Shown here: positions 27,822-35,792 of the stretch, one piece after another
Numbering within the stretch: position 1 is the stretch's first letter
Layout: each line of letters starts with the position of its first letter
Assembly: GCF_900089955.1 (NCBI RefSeq)
Contig: NZ_FLQX01000001.1
Location: 86,884 to 150,883, forward strand
Direction of reading: 5' to 3'
Source of the DNA: Candidatus Accumulibacter aalborgensis
GTDB lineage: Bacteria > Pseudomonadota > Gammaproteobacteria > Burkholderiales > Rhodocyclaceae
Length of the DNA stretch: 64,000 nt
Position numbers and translations under genes: made by a program
The notes under the pieces: generated by a model
Databases searched by the model: none
Told to the model about the DNA's origin: nothing
The model's input: the letters and a program-made list of their open reading frames with translations, nothing else

Positions 27822-28170
27822 GACAAAACCTCCTCGACGAAATGACCGTACCCCCGGCCGAGCCGGGGGATTTCAGTCGGTGAGCCGCTTCTGGCGGCCA
27901 TACAGAGGTGCTGACAGCACCTCCCCAAGTTCATGGCGCCACCTGCAGCGGTGGCGCACCGTCACACCCGGTCAAACGGATCCGTTCGCCTCTCCGTTCG
28001 ATCACCAACCACGAAAAGCAAAAGAAAGCGCAGCACCGCCACCCCGAATGTACGGTGCCAAATAGACCCTCTCCCACCCAGTCGAATTCCCGTCGGCATC
28101 ACCAAGAACCTCTTCGGCCACCGGGAACGTTGGCAATCTGTGACACCGAGATCATCGATTATCGTTCGCG
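27822..28170. other. Gene-free stretch with three tandem GC-rich hairpins
   Basis: This 349-bp gap between the cupin gene and the Enzyme I-like gene holds three perfect 8-bp hairpins: CCCCCGGC/GCCGGGGG at 27851-27869 (3-base loop), GAGGTGCT/AGCACCTC at 27905-27923 (3-base loop) and GCGCCACC/GGTGGCGC at 27936-27957 (6-base loop). None has a clear U-run on either strand. Bases 27958-28170 show no gene. The cluster could terminate the leftward Enzyme I transcript, protect its 3' end, or be part of a structured leader of the cupin mRNA. Confidence 0.6.
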
Positions 28171-30312
28171 CTACCGCCGTTGGGAACACTCGCCTTGGTC
28201 CTGATCCATTTCTTGCCGGTCGACCAGGTCCGCGAATTCGGGGTGGCGCCCGATGAAGCTGGCGACATACGAACAGCGAGGGACGATCTTCCAGCGCCGT
28301 TGCCGCGCCTCGTCCAGCGCCCTACGGGCCAACGCAGCGGCTATTCCGCGTCGGCGCAGCTCGTCGGGAACAAAGGTATGGTCCAGGATGACACGCTCGC
28401 CTTCGATGACGTAGCTCAGGGACGCCAGAGCGGCGCCCGCCGGAGATTCGAAGCGCTGGCTGGCGACGTTGTGGGTGATTGGGCAGGGCTCTGTGCTGGT
28501 CGCCGCGCTGGTCGTCAAACTCGACGTCGGGAACTCGGGTGAAGAGACCGGTCGGCGCCGTTTCCAGTCGTCCTCCACCTGCGTCCTGATAGCGAACGTC
28601 GAGCGCATTGCCAGAACCTGGCCAGCCAGTCTTTCGGCGTCCTGCAAGGTGGTCGAGCGAATCGCGTGCTTGACGTCCAGCAATCGACCCGGACTGACGC
28701 TGAGACTGCGAAATCCCAGGCCGATCAAGAGGTTCGTGTACGCCGGATCGCTGGCGATTTCGCCGCACAGGGAAATCGGTTTGCCCTTGCTCCCGGCCAC
28801 GCTCGCCAGCGTGGCGAGCACCTGGATGACTGCCGGATGCAAGGGGTCGTAGGTGGACGCCGTTTCGCCACGAATTCGGTCAGCGGCCAGCAGAAACTGG
28901 ACGAGGTCATTGGTGCCGACACTGAAGAAGTCGACCTCGTCGGCCAGGTGCTCGATGAGGATCGCCGCAGATGGCGTTTCGATCATCGCGCCGAGGGGAA
29001 TACAGGGATTGAACGACTGCCCGGTGGCGACGAGTTCCGCTTTTGCCGTTTCGATGGCTGCTTTGGCCGCGCGCAACTCGTCCATGCCGTCGATCATTGG
29101 CAGGAGAATGGCGACCGGATGCGAAGCGCTGAGCCTGAGGATGGCGCGCAACTGTGCCTGCATGAGCGTCGGGTGGCCGAGCAGAAGCCTGATGCCCCGA
29201 TAGCCCAGGGCCGGATTGTCTTCGCGAGGCAGCGGGAAATAGCTCAGCGGTTTGTCGCTGCCGACATCCAGAAGGCGGATAACCGTTTCGCCCGGCTGGA
29301 GGTGCTCGGCTGTGGCACGGTAGAACTGGTACTGCTCGTCCTCGGAAGGAAAATGATCCTGGACCAGGAAGCCGAACTCGGTACGATACAAGCCGGCGCC
29401 ATCGGCTCCCAGCTTCGCCGCCGTCACCGCATCGGCTGTCTGACCGACATTGGCACAGAGTTTGATCTCGATGCCATCGCGAGTGACCGCCGGCACGCCG
29501 ATCAAGCCTTTCAAGACACCCTGGTGAACCTGGAGGTCGGCCTCCAGTCGATCGTATCTGCGTTGCACCTCTGCTTGCGGGTTGATGAAGGCGCGTCCGG
29601 CCAGCGCATCGACGATCACCAGATCGCCGGCACGGATTCTCCGGGTGGCCTCAGGCACGTGCACAAGGGCCGGAATGCCAAGCGAACGGGCCAGAATCGT
29701 CGCGTGCGCCGTGAGGCCACCTTTTTCGACAATCAAGGCACGCACGCCGTGGCCTTCCAGCTGGGCAACGACAGACGCCAGCAGCTCGTGGGTGACAATG
29801 ACGCAGCCATCGTGAAGGACCGGAACATCCGGCTGCCCATTCTCCTCAAGGTGATCCAGCAGGCGTCTGCCCACGTCGTGCAGGTCGGCGGCCCGCTCGC
29901 GGAAGTAGGGATCATCGAGGCGCGCAAACAAGTCCATCAGTCGTTTGATCGCTTCATCGACGGCAGCCTCTACGTTCATCCGATTTTCGAGGCAAAGCTC
30001 ACGGACCGCATCGCGCAGTTGCACGTCGCGCAGGAGAAGGATTTGCGCTTCAAAAATCTCCGCCTCGTCCTTCCCCAGGCTGCGCCGGACGCTCTCTTGA
30101 ACCTCCAGCAGCTTCCTCTCCACAGCGGAAACCGCGGCATCGAAGCGCTCGATCTCTCCTTGCACCTCCGTCGCGCTCACCTGCCTGCGCGGAATGGCGA
30201 TCTGTTTTCTGGCGCAATCGCAGAGCAAGGCAGGCCCGCGAGCAAGACCGGAGGATGCTACCTGGCCAATGATCATCAAAGACGCAGGCGGGACGTTGTC
30301 CGTACTTTTCAT
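28171..30312 (-). CDS. PTS Enzyme I-like phosphotransferase fused to a C-terminal GNAT acetyltransferase domain
   Basis: A 713-residue fusion. Residues about 10-575 follow Enzyme I: N-terminal domain, phosphohistidine His203 in GGLTAHATILARSLGIPAL, then the PEP-binding barrel with GLYRTEFGFL, DVGSDKPLSYFPLPREDNPALGYRGIR (in two parts), IPLGAMIETPSAA, FFSVGTNDLVQF and LCGEIASDP, where the catalytic Cys is kept. After a Ser/Thr-rich linker, residues about 630-700 match the small YjdJ-type GNAT fold (ILDHTFVPDELRRRGIAAAL, then ARRALDEARQRRWKIVPRC). No HPr or GAF domain is attached. PEP-dependent phosphorylation with local acetyl transfer is an unusual pairing. It lies 29 bases after the deleted PLP-enzyme gene on the same strand. 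Confidence 0.85.
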   Translation of the reverse strand: MKSTDNVPPASLMIIGQVASSGLARGPALLCDCARKQIAIPRRQVSATEVQGEIERFDAAVSAVERKLLEVQESVRRSLGKDEAEIFEAQILLLRDVQLRDAVRELCLENRMNVEAAVDEAIKRLMDLFARLDDPYFRERAADLHDVGRRLLDHLEENGQPDVPVLHDGCVIVTHELLASVVAQLEGHGVRALIVEKGGLTAHATILARSLGIPALVHVPEATRRIRAGDLVIVDALAGRAFINPQAEVQRRYDRLEADLQVHQGVLKGLIGVPAVTRDGIEIKLCANVGQTADAVTAAKLGADGAGLYRTEFGFLVQDHFPSEDEQYQFYRATAEHLQPGETVIRLLDVGSDKPLSYFPLPREDNPALGYRGIRLLLGHPTLMQAQLRAILRLSASHPVAILLPMIDGMDELRAAKAAIETAKAELVATGQSFNPCIPLGAMIETPSAAILIEHLADEVDFFSVGTNDLVQFLLAADRIRGETASTYDPLHPAVIQVLATLASVAGSKGKPISLCGEIASDPAYTNLLIGLGFRSLSVSPGRLLDVKHAIRSTTLQDAERLAGQVLAMRSTFAIRTQVEDDWKRRRPVSSPEFPTSSLTTSAATSTEPCPITHNVASQRFESPAGAALASLSYVIEGERVILDHTFVPDELRRRGIAAALARRALDEARQRRWKIVPRCSYVASFIGRHPEFADLVDRQEMDQDQGECSQRR

Positions 30313-30341
30313 CAGCTTGCTTGACTCCTAATGGACGGTGG

Positions 30342-30857
30342 TCATTCCATTGACAGGGCTGCGGCGAAGTCGGCGAGCAGGTCTTCGACATAGATCAGCC
30401 GCGTCTCGGGTCTGACGGCTGCGGCGAACTCTGCCACATTTGCGCCCCAGGAAACCTGTACGCCGAGTCGCGGCAGTTCCTGACTGATCAACTGCATGCT
30501 GCCGCCGTAGAGATCGTTCTGGAAGATCGCGTGTTCACCCGCTTTGAGGTGGGCGAGCAGGAAAGTGGCAATGGCCGCCATTCCCGAGCCAAAAACGACT
30601 GCGGCTTCGCCCTTTTCCAGCGCCGCCAGCTTGCGATTGATGACCTGCTGGTTGGGCGTATTGAAGCAACGCGGATAGAGGTTCTCGTCGGCCGCGTTCG
30701 CTACCGCATAGGCCGTTGACGTGAAGATTGGACTGCACGCGCCGCCAGTGGCCTGGTCCCGATAGGTACCAGCGTGGACACAGAGCGTCGAAAGGCGGTG
30801 GGTATGGGAGTCAGTAGTCATCAGGTTTTTTGGCTCGTTTTTGGCTGTGCGTATCAT
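30342..30857 (-). pseudogene. Cys/Met-metabolism PLP enzyme with an internal deletion (cystathionine lyase/synthase or O-acetylhomoserine sulfhydrylase type)
   Basis: Only 171 codons remain of an enzyme that is normally about 390-430 residues. The N-terminal part is recognisable: TLCVHAGTYRD, PIFTSTAYA, YPRCFNTPNQQVINRKLAALE, VFGSGMAAI, IFQNDLYGGS and TRLIYVE. The reading frame then runs directly into EDLLADFAAALSME, which looks like the extreme C-terminus of the same family (usual form GIEDVEDLLADL). The PLP-lysine region and most of the protein are missing, so it cannot be catalytic. The join falls at a GTCGAAGA-like sequence that would occur in both halves. An in-frame ATG at 30821 is an alternative start. 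Confidence 0.8.
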
Positions 30858-30990
30858 CGTACGTGGACTCTCCCGGCGGCCGGATCACGCCTGAAGCACG
30901 CGGTTCACATCCTTGCCTCGGGTATGCCTTGAAGCCTTCGAGAGCAAGCGACTCGAGGCAATGCTGCTTGCCCTCGCGCCAAGCTAACTA

Positions 30991-31005
30991 TATCATGCTG
31001 TGATA
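30991..31005. promoter_or_regulatory. Inverted repeat TATCA-N5-TGATA upstream of the MarR gene
   Basis: TATCA (30991-30995) and TGATA (31001-31005) flank TGCTG in an AT-rich patch 30 bases upstream of the MarR-family start and between two divergent genes. MarR regulators usually bind such short palindromes over their own promoter, so this is a candidate operator. It also overlaps possible -10 sequences on both strands. Confidence 0.45.
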
Positions 31006-31034
31006 CAAATGGCAGGGAAGGCGGTTCGCAAGAA

Positions 31035-31454
31035 ATGTCCGAGCAGCGAATGTCAAAGGCTGAGTTTGAAACGCTCGCCCACTTTCGCTACCAACTGCGC
31101 CGCTATCTGCGCTTCAGCGAAGAGGTGACGCGCGGGAACGGAATAACGCCATTGCAGTACCTGCTGTTGCTGCAGATCAAGGGTTTCCCCGGGCGCGAGT
31201 CGGCGACCGTAGGCGAACTCGCCGAACGCTTGCAGGCAAAGCATCACGGGGTCGTGTCGCTGATTTCGCGCTGCGAGCTCGCCGGGCTGGTTACGCGTAG
31301 CGCCTCCTGCGGCGACCGGCGGCAGGTGGACGTGCAACTGACACCAAAAGGGGACGAATGCCTTGAGCGGCTGGCCGACCTACATCGCCGCGAGCTGCTG
31401 TCGTTGCAGGGCAAATTTGCGGTGCCCGATTTGACGACGCTGGGTCACGAATAG
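31035..31454 (+). CDS. MarR-family transcriptional regulator
   Basis: A 139-residue winged-helix regulator. The DNA-binding core reads SATVGELAERLQAKHHGVVSLISRCELAGLVTR, followed by the wing GDRRQVDVQLTPKGDECLE, with the Asp/Arg pair typical of MarR. It is divergent from the deleted PLP-enzyme gene and the Enzyme I-GNAT gene, its likely historical targets. Start at 31035 or 31050 cannot be decided. Confidence 0.85.
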   Translation: MSEQRMSKAEFETLAHFRYQLRRYLRFSEEVTRGNGITPLQYLLLLQIKGFPGRESATVGELAERLQAKHHGVVSLISRCELAGLVTRSASCGDRRQVDVQLTPKGDECLERLADLHRRELLSLQGKFAVPDLTTLGHE

Positions 31455-31497
31455 CCGCGTATGGCTGCGCCCATCTCTCTTGAAAGGAAGTTACACG

Positions 31498-31953
31498 ATG
31501 CAGGGAAATTCCGGGTTCACAGAGGCAAATTCTGATCTCTTTGAGGCGATCGTGGCACAGGCGCCAGAGGTGATCATATTCGCCGACTGCAGCGGAGCGA
31601 TTCGCGTCTGGAACCACGGCGCTGAAACCGTTTTTGGCTACGCCTCTAGTGAAGTTCTCGGCCACAGCCTCGACGTGATCATTCCGGATCGGCTGCGAAA
31701 AGCGCACTGGGACGGTTTTCACAAGGCCATCGACAGCGGCCAGACCAAACACCGGAACAAGGTGCTGACGACCCGGTCGGTGCACCAGGACGGCAGCAAA
31801 CTCTACGTGGAATTGAGCTTCGGCCTGGTGCGGAACGGCAGCGGTACGGTCGTCGGTTCGCTGGCTATCGGCCGCGACTGCACCGCCCGCCATCTCAAGG
31901 AAGTCGCTCAGTCTTCGCAGCCTTCCAGTCCCTGCGCAAAGCAAGCCGAGTGA
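31498..31953 (+). CDS. Stand-alone PAS-domain protein
   Basis: A 151-residue protein that is essentially one PAS domain (residues about 12-125): FEAIVAQAPEVIIFADCSGA, then IRVWNHGAETVFGYASSEVL, then IIPDRLRKAHWDGF and a closing IGRDCTARHLKE. No output domain is attached. The ATG at 31498 has AAGGAAG upstream. It precedes the truncated hemerythrin gene by 12 bases, so the two were probably a small sensing operon. The ligand is unknown; the family often binds haem or flavin. Confidence 0.82.
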   Translation: MQGNSGFTEANSDLFEAIVAQAPEVIIFADCSGAIRVWNHGAETVFGYASSEVLGHSLDVIIPDRLRKAHWDGFHKAIDSGQTKHRNKVLTTRSVHQDGSKLYVELSFGLVRNGSGTVVGSLAIGRDCTARHLKEVAQSSQPSSPCAKQAE

Positions 31954-31965
31954 CTGGACCGTGAG

Positions 31966-32343
31966 GTGACGAAAAGCATCCCGGAGTTTTCCGCGCCGAT
32001 CGCCGGAACCGAGGCGCCGCCGGAAATGCTCGCCGCTTGCCACCGCAGGACCGAAGCGCAATGCCAGGGCTTGAGGCGCCTGGTTCCGCACCTGTTTGCC
32101 CACGGCGCCGACGACGCGGCGCGTACGGCAGCGATCAGGCTGATGCGCTACTTCGACACAGCCGTTCTGCACCATTATGCCGATGAAGACGACGACCTCT
32201 TTCCTGCGTTGATCGAGTCGATGGCCGGATCGGACGCGATTTGCCTGCGCGAAATAATCGATGGGCTGACCGCCGATCGCCGCGCGCTGGAAGCGCGCTG
32301 GCACCACCTACGCGCCCAATGCTCTCAACGTAGCACGCCATAG
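31966..32343 (+). pseudogene. Hemerythrin HHE-domain protein truncated by the IS4 element
   Basis: Residues about 20-115 match an HHE cation-binding domain: ACHRRTEAQCQGLRRLVPHL, then FDTAVLHHYADEDDDLFPAL with the iron-ligand His-His and acidic residues. The last nine residues (AQCSQRSTP) and the stop are encoded by the inverted-repeat end of the insertion sequence, which begins at 32316. The native C-terminus with the remaining iron ligands is therefore lost. GTG at 31966 is the start. The downstream part is not found on the other side of the IS. Confidence 0.8.
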
Positions 32344-33730
32344 GCATAATTTCATCAGCGGCCGGAAAACGGGTTGCACGTCGGGCAGGTGCCCGGTAGG
32401 ATGTCTATCCCCTTGATACAGAGGTAACATTTTATATGCCGCGATTTTTATGTCAACGTCGTTGACTCGTTCTCTAACTTCCTTTTTTCTCAAGCTTTTT
32501 TCATACAGTCGCGCTTGACGGAGAAGGGTGTTCTCCCGAACAGGCATCTCAGTTTTCCCCGCCTGATCGCCTGCCTGCTCGGTGGATACACGTCCAAAGT
32601 GCAGTCTGAACGGGACGCCTTCTTCGCCAACCTGGCGAACCGCGCCGACCTGGCGCGAGAAGTCTCGGCGCAGGCCTTTGCCAAAGCCCGGAAGCAGGTC
32701 TCGGCAGCCGCCTTCTCGCTGCTCAACGATCACTTCCTCACCCTGGTCGATGCGCAGTTCGGCTTTCCCCTCTGGCATGGCCTGCGCGTCGTCGCCGGCG
32801 ATGCCACGGACTTGCACCTGACCCTGTTCGGCAAGACCCGTGACGGCAAGCGCTCTGTCCGCCACAAGGTCGAGGCCAAAGGCTTCGCGCTCTATCTGCC
32901 CGGGATCGAAATGACCCTGGCCGCCAAGCTTTATTCCCCCTAGGTCGGCGAACGCCAGATGCTCTTCGAGCACCTCGACAAACTCCGCCACAATGACCTC
33001 CTGGTGCTCGACCGCGGTTACCCGGCCTGCTGGCTCTTCGCCGCCTTGTTGCAACGAAAACTCCATTTCTGCGTGCGCGTTGACAGCCTCAATTTCAATG
33101 CCCTTAAAGCATTCCGCCAATCCGGTCTGCTCGAGCAAATCGTCACCCTGCCAGCGCCCTCCAAGCAGGATGCTCTTGATTACGAGATTGCCGCCACTCC
33201 TTGCCAAGTGCGCCTCATTCGCCAGGTGTTCGGCCACAAGGTGCGCGTCCTTGTCACCTCGCTCCTCGACCTCGACGCCTACCCCGCCGCCGCCTTCGGC
33301 GCCCTCTATCACTCCCGCTGGAGAATTGAGGAAGCCTTCAAACGACTCAAGCATCGTCTCGCCCTGGAACAGATGTCGGGCATGTCCTGGCTGGCCGCAC
33401 AACAAGACTTCGGCGCAAAAATCCTCTGCGACAACATCAATGCCTTGACCGTCCATGCCGCCAGTGAATCCCTTGATCCCAACACCCGCGCACACTACTT
33501 CATCAACCGCGGCGATTCCTTCTCTCGCATCAAGCGCACCCTCGGACGCTGGCTCCTCCACGGCCTTGATGCTCTCGACAATGTCGCCTCCGTCTTCGAC
33601 GAACTCATCAAGAACCTCGTCCAGATAAAATCCAACCGGTCATACCCCAGAAACTTCACCAAAAAACCACATGAATCACACGCTTACAAGAGCGGGGTAT
33701 GACTATGTTCTGATTGGTTGAGAGCATTGG
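32316..33730 (+). mobile_element. IS4-family insertion sequence, about 1.4 kb, inactive
   Basis: The ends are imperfect terminal inverted repeats: CCAATGCTCTCAAC (32316-32329) at the left and its complement GTTGAGAGCATTGG (about 33717-33730) at the right. One transposase frame fills the inside, broken by a stop. No target-site duplication is seen: the left flank reads CTACGCGC and the right flank ATCACCATGC. The left end cuts a hemerythrin gene and the right end cuts a ZIP-transporter gene, each at its 3' side. Recombination between two copies or an adjacent deletion is the simplest explanation. Confidence 0.85.
32515..33702 (+). pseudogene. IS4-family DDE transposase interrupted by an in-frame TAG
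   Basis: The frame from TTG 32515 encodes PNRHLSFPRLIACLLGGYTS, a first catalytic Asp in VAGDATDLHL, a second in LVLDRGYPACW, and the IS4 YREK box YHSRWRIEEAFKRLKHRL with the catalytic Glu. A TAG at 32941-32943 (after LAAKLYSP) splits the protein; reading resumes in the same frame at VGERQM. The frame is open upstream of 32515 to a TAA at 32425, without a good start codon. Unless TAG is suppressed, the element cannot move by itself. Confidence 0.85.
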
Positions 33731-34116
33731 ATCACCATGCCGTCGACGAAGTCGTGGAAAGCGTCGCCGATCAGGACAAGCGGCGCAGCGCGGCCATGCA
33801 CCTCGCAGCCACTGTCGTGACAATGGCGCCAGAGCACAAGCTTCTCCAGTATGACGAACAGCACCATACCGGACAGTACTGTCGCACTGACGGCAATTGT
33901 CGGTGCTTGTTTCAGGGCTGCGGGAATCATGCCCAGGAAGGCCGCGCCGAGTAGCGTGCCCGTCGCACAGCTGATCAGGCACGGGACGAGACCTCTTCGG
34001 ATGCCTTTGGGAACCAACAGAAACAAGGCCGCGCCACCCACAGCCCCGACGCTGCCCAATAAGCTGAATCCGACTATCCATGGCAACATTCCGAGCCCAC
34101 TGAGAATCTCTGTCAA
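33703..34116 (-). pseudogene. ZIP-family metal transporter, 3' end removed by the IS
   Basis: The first ~128 residues are a ZIP/ZupT-like membrane protein: segments PWIVGFSLLGSVGAVGGAAL, LISCATGTLLGAAFLGMIPA and ATVLSGMVLFVILEKL, a His/Cys-rich loop (WRHCHDSGCEVHGR), and the transport motif GDAFHDFVDGMVI. After that the frame enters the IS end and adds QCSQPIRT before stopping. Four or so C-terminal helices of a normal ~250-residue ZIP protein are missing. The TTG start at 34116 overlaps the hydrolase stop; ATG 34089 is an alternative. Confidence 0.8.
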
Positions 34117-34856
34117 TCACGCGCTTGCGCGGTCGCGCCTGGCAGCATCCGGGCGAGCCAGTCAGCCATGTTGTCGGCGGCCGCTTGCCAATGTGCATCG
34201 AGCATCAGCGTGTGGCCAGCAGCCGGGATCACCGCCGCTTCGGCTTTCCAGCGCAAGCCAGTCAGCCCCAGTAGGGCAGGCGGGAAAACCGCGTCCGCCT
34301 CGCCTCCGACGACCAGAACCGGCAGCGCCGGCCGGCGCCTGCCAATGCGCATCCCCAGCAGCGACAAGTCCAGGGTGGCGCGTCGGGACTCGGACTGGAA
34401 CCAACCGGCGAAACGCATCAGATCATCGATCTCGGTCTCGCGTGAGTAGTACACGCCGCGCATCGTGCGCGCGCTTTGCTCGCCGCCGGCAGGGTGAAGC
34501 TGTTCGCTGAAGAAAGCGGGTTGGGTCAGCGCAATTTTCATCGATGCGCCGAGCATGCCCCCGGGAGGCACCGGAGCCATGAGGATTGCTGCGTACGCTG
34601 CGAGAAAGCGTTCGACGACGACGGTGCCCATTGAATGACCAATGACGATCGCCGGTGCAGGCAGTTCCTGTGCGACCTGTGCCGGATCCTCGACATAATC
34701 GTCGATTCCGAACCGGTCAAGCCGCTCGCGGCCCTCGCTGTCACCATGGCCCGAAAGGTCCAGCGCGTGGCAGTCGAATCCTCGGTGGTTGAAATAGGGC
34801 AGAAAATACTCGTCCCAACAGCGCGCCGTGGCGTAAACGCCATGGACAAAGACCAA
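34113..34856 (-). CDS. Alpha/beta-fold hydrolase
   Basis: A serine hydrolase-type protein of about 247 residues. FVHGVYATARCWDEYFLPYF is the oxyanion region; the nucleophile elbow is GHSMGTVVVE; the acid is in GGEADAVFPP; the catalytic His is in AAGHTLMLDAHW. No cap domain clue to the substrate. The start is uncertain: TTG at 34856 is the first possible codon in frame, and a TAG lies 20 codons upstream, so the N-terminus may have suffered a frameshift near 34910-34918. It shares a 4-base overlap with the ZIP gene and was probably co-transcribed with it. Confidence 0.8.
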   Translation of the reverse strand: MVFVHGVYATARCWDEYFLPYFNHRGFDCHALDLSGHGDSEGRERLDRFGIDDYVEDPAQVAQELPAPAIVIGHSMGTVVVERFLAAYAAILMAPVPPGGMLGASMKIALTQPAFFSEQLHPAGGEQSARTMRGVYYSRETEIDDLMRFAGWFQSESRRATLDLSLLGMRIGRRRPALPVLVVGGEADAVFPPALLGLTGLRWKAEAAVIPAAGHTLMLDAHWQAAADNMADWLARMLPGATAQARD

Positions 34857-35133
34857 CGGCGGAAGAGACGTCGGCTGGCAGCCGGACGGTGCAGGGTGTG
34901 GATGCGTCTAAGCGTCATGTCGATTCCAAAGAAGAAACAACGCCGCACGCCGGGTTTCGGCTTGCAGCCAGGAAATGTGCCACTGTTCTGTGCAAGTGAT
35001 TGCGCGGCGGCATGGCCACCAGGATGGCAGGTGACGGGTGCCGGCGGCGATCCGCTGTCCGAAACGGCTACACTGCCAGGTGTAATGCCGAAGCCGACAG
35101 CTGTGTGCCGCCAATCAACTCGCCGATGTCAAA

Positions 35134-35718
35134 ATGTCTGTAGTCAATAGAATAGCCATGGCGCTGGGTTTTTCTCCCCGCGACCAGCGAAGTCGTCGAC
35201 TGGTGGCAGTCATCGAATGCGCCCTGAACCAGAATGCCCGCGATGCCGGCGCCGCCAGCTATCCGGCACTCAACAAAGCGATCCTCACACTCTGCATGCG
35301 ATACGACGTGGGCATCGTGCAGATTCCCTGCCCGGAGATGCGTTTCATGGGGCTTGCCCGGGAGAGGCCGCCCGGGAAATCCATCCGTGAAGTGCTCGAT
35401 ACCCCGGCAGGCTGCCAGTGCTGCCTGGCGATCAGCCTGGAACTGGTCGCCACCCTTCGGGACTACCAGAACAACAACTGCCGATTGCTGGCTATCCTCG
35501 GAGGGAATCCGCAGAGCCCGGGTTGTGCCGTCCACGTGCAGTGCGAGACGGCTGATCCGGGGCGCCTTGCCGCACCATCGGGCGTTCTCATGCGCATCCT
35601 CCAGGAGGAGTTGCGCAAGCAAGGAATCGACGTTCCTTTCAAGGGAATGCGCGATTGCAATCGAGACTTATTGCAGCGGGACTTGCGATGGCTGGAAGCG
35701 TTGTTCAAAAACGCGTAA
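35134..35718 (+). CDS. Conserved hypothetical protein, possibly TudS/DUF523-related
   Basis: A 194-residue soluble protein. VAVIECALNQNARDAG near residue 25 and VGIVQIPCPEMRFMGLAR near residue 60 resemble the Cys-containing motifs of TudS/DUF523-like desulfidases (VSxCLLN...CPE). Further cysteines occur in GCQCCLAI and PGCAVHVQCE. TudS-type enzymes use a 4Fe-4S cluster to remove sulfur from thiouracil; a similar role here is only a suggestion. Start ATG 35134; ATG 35158 is an alternative. The 277 bases upstream (34857-35133) show no gene. Confidence 0.6.
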   Translation: MSVVNRIAMALGFSPRDQRSRRLVAVIECALNQNARDAGAASYPALNKAILTLCMRYDVGIVQIPCPEMRFMGLARERPPGKSIREVLDTPAGCQCCLAISLELVATLRDYQNNNCRLLAILGGNPQSPGCAVHVQCETADPGRLAAPSGVLMRILQEELRKQGIDVPFKGMRDCNRDLLQRDLRWLEALFKNA

Positions 35719-35792
35719 GCAGGACTCAGGCAGCAAAGCGACACTTCGACCACGCGGTTCGCGCTGCCCCCCCCAGATCCCCTACGGCAACC

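Noticed and set aside
27851..27957. CRISPR array or integron attC cluster
   Set aside because: The three hairpins have different sequences and irregular spacing; no repeat-spacer pattern and no cas or integrase gene.
28666..30324. 552-codon open frame opposite the Enzyme I-GNAT gene
   Set aside because: Antisense shadow with no recognisable motif, whereas the opposite strand has complete Enzyme I motifs.
32450..32515. ATG at 32436/32450 as the transposase start
   Set aside because: Those frames hit stop codons within about 10-22 codons; only the 32515 frame continues into the transposase.
32308..33561. 417-codon minus-strand frame within the IS
   Set aside because: Antisense to the transposase; Glu/Gly-rich shadow translation without start signal.
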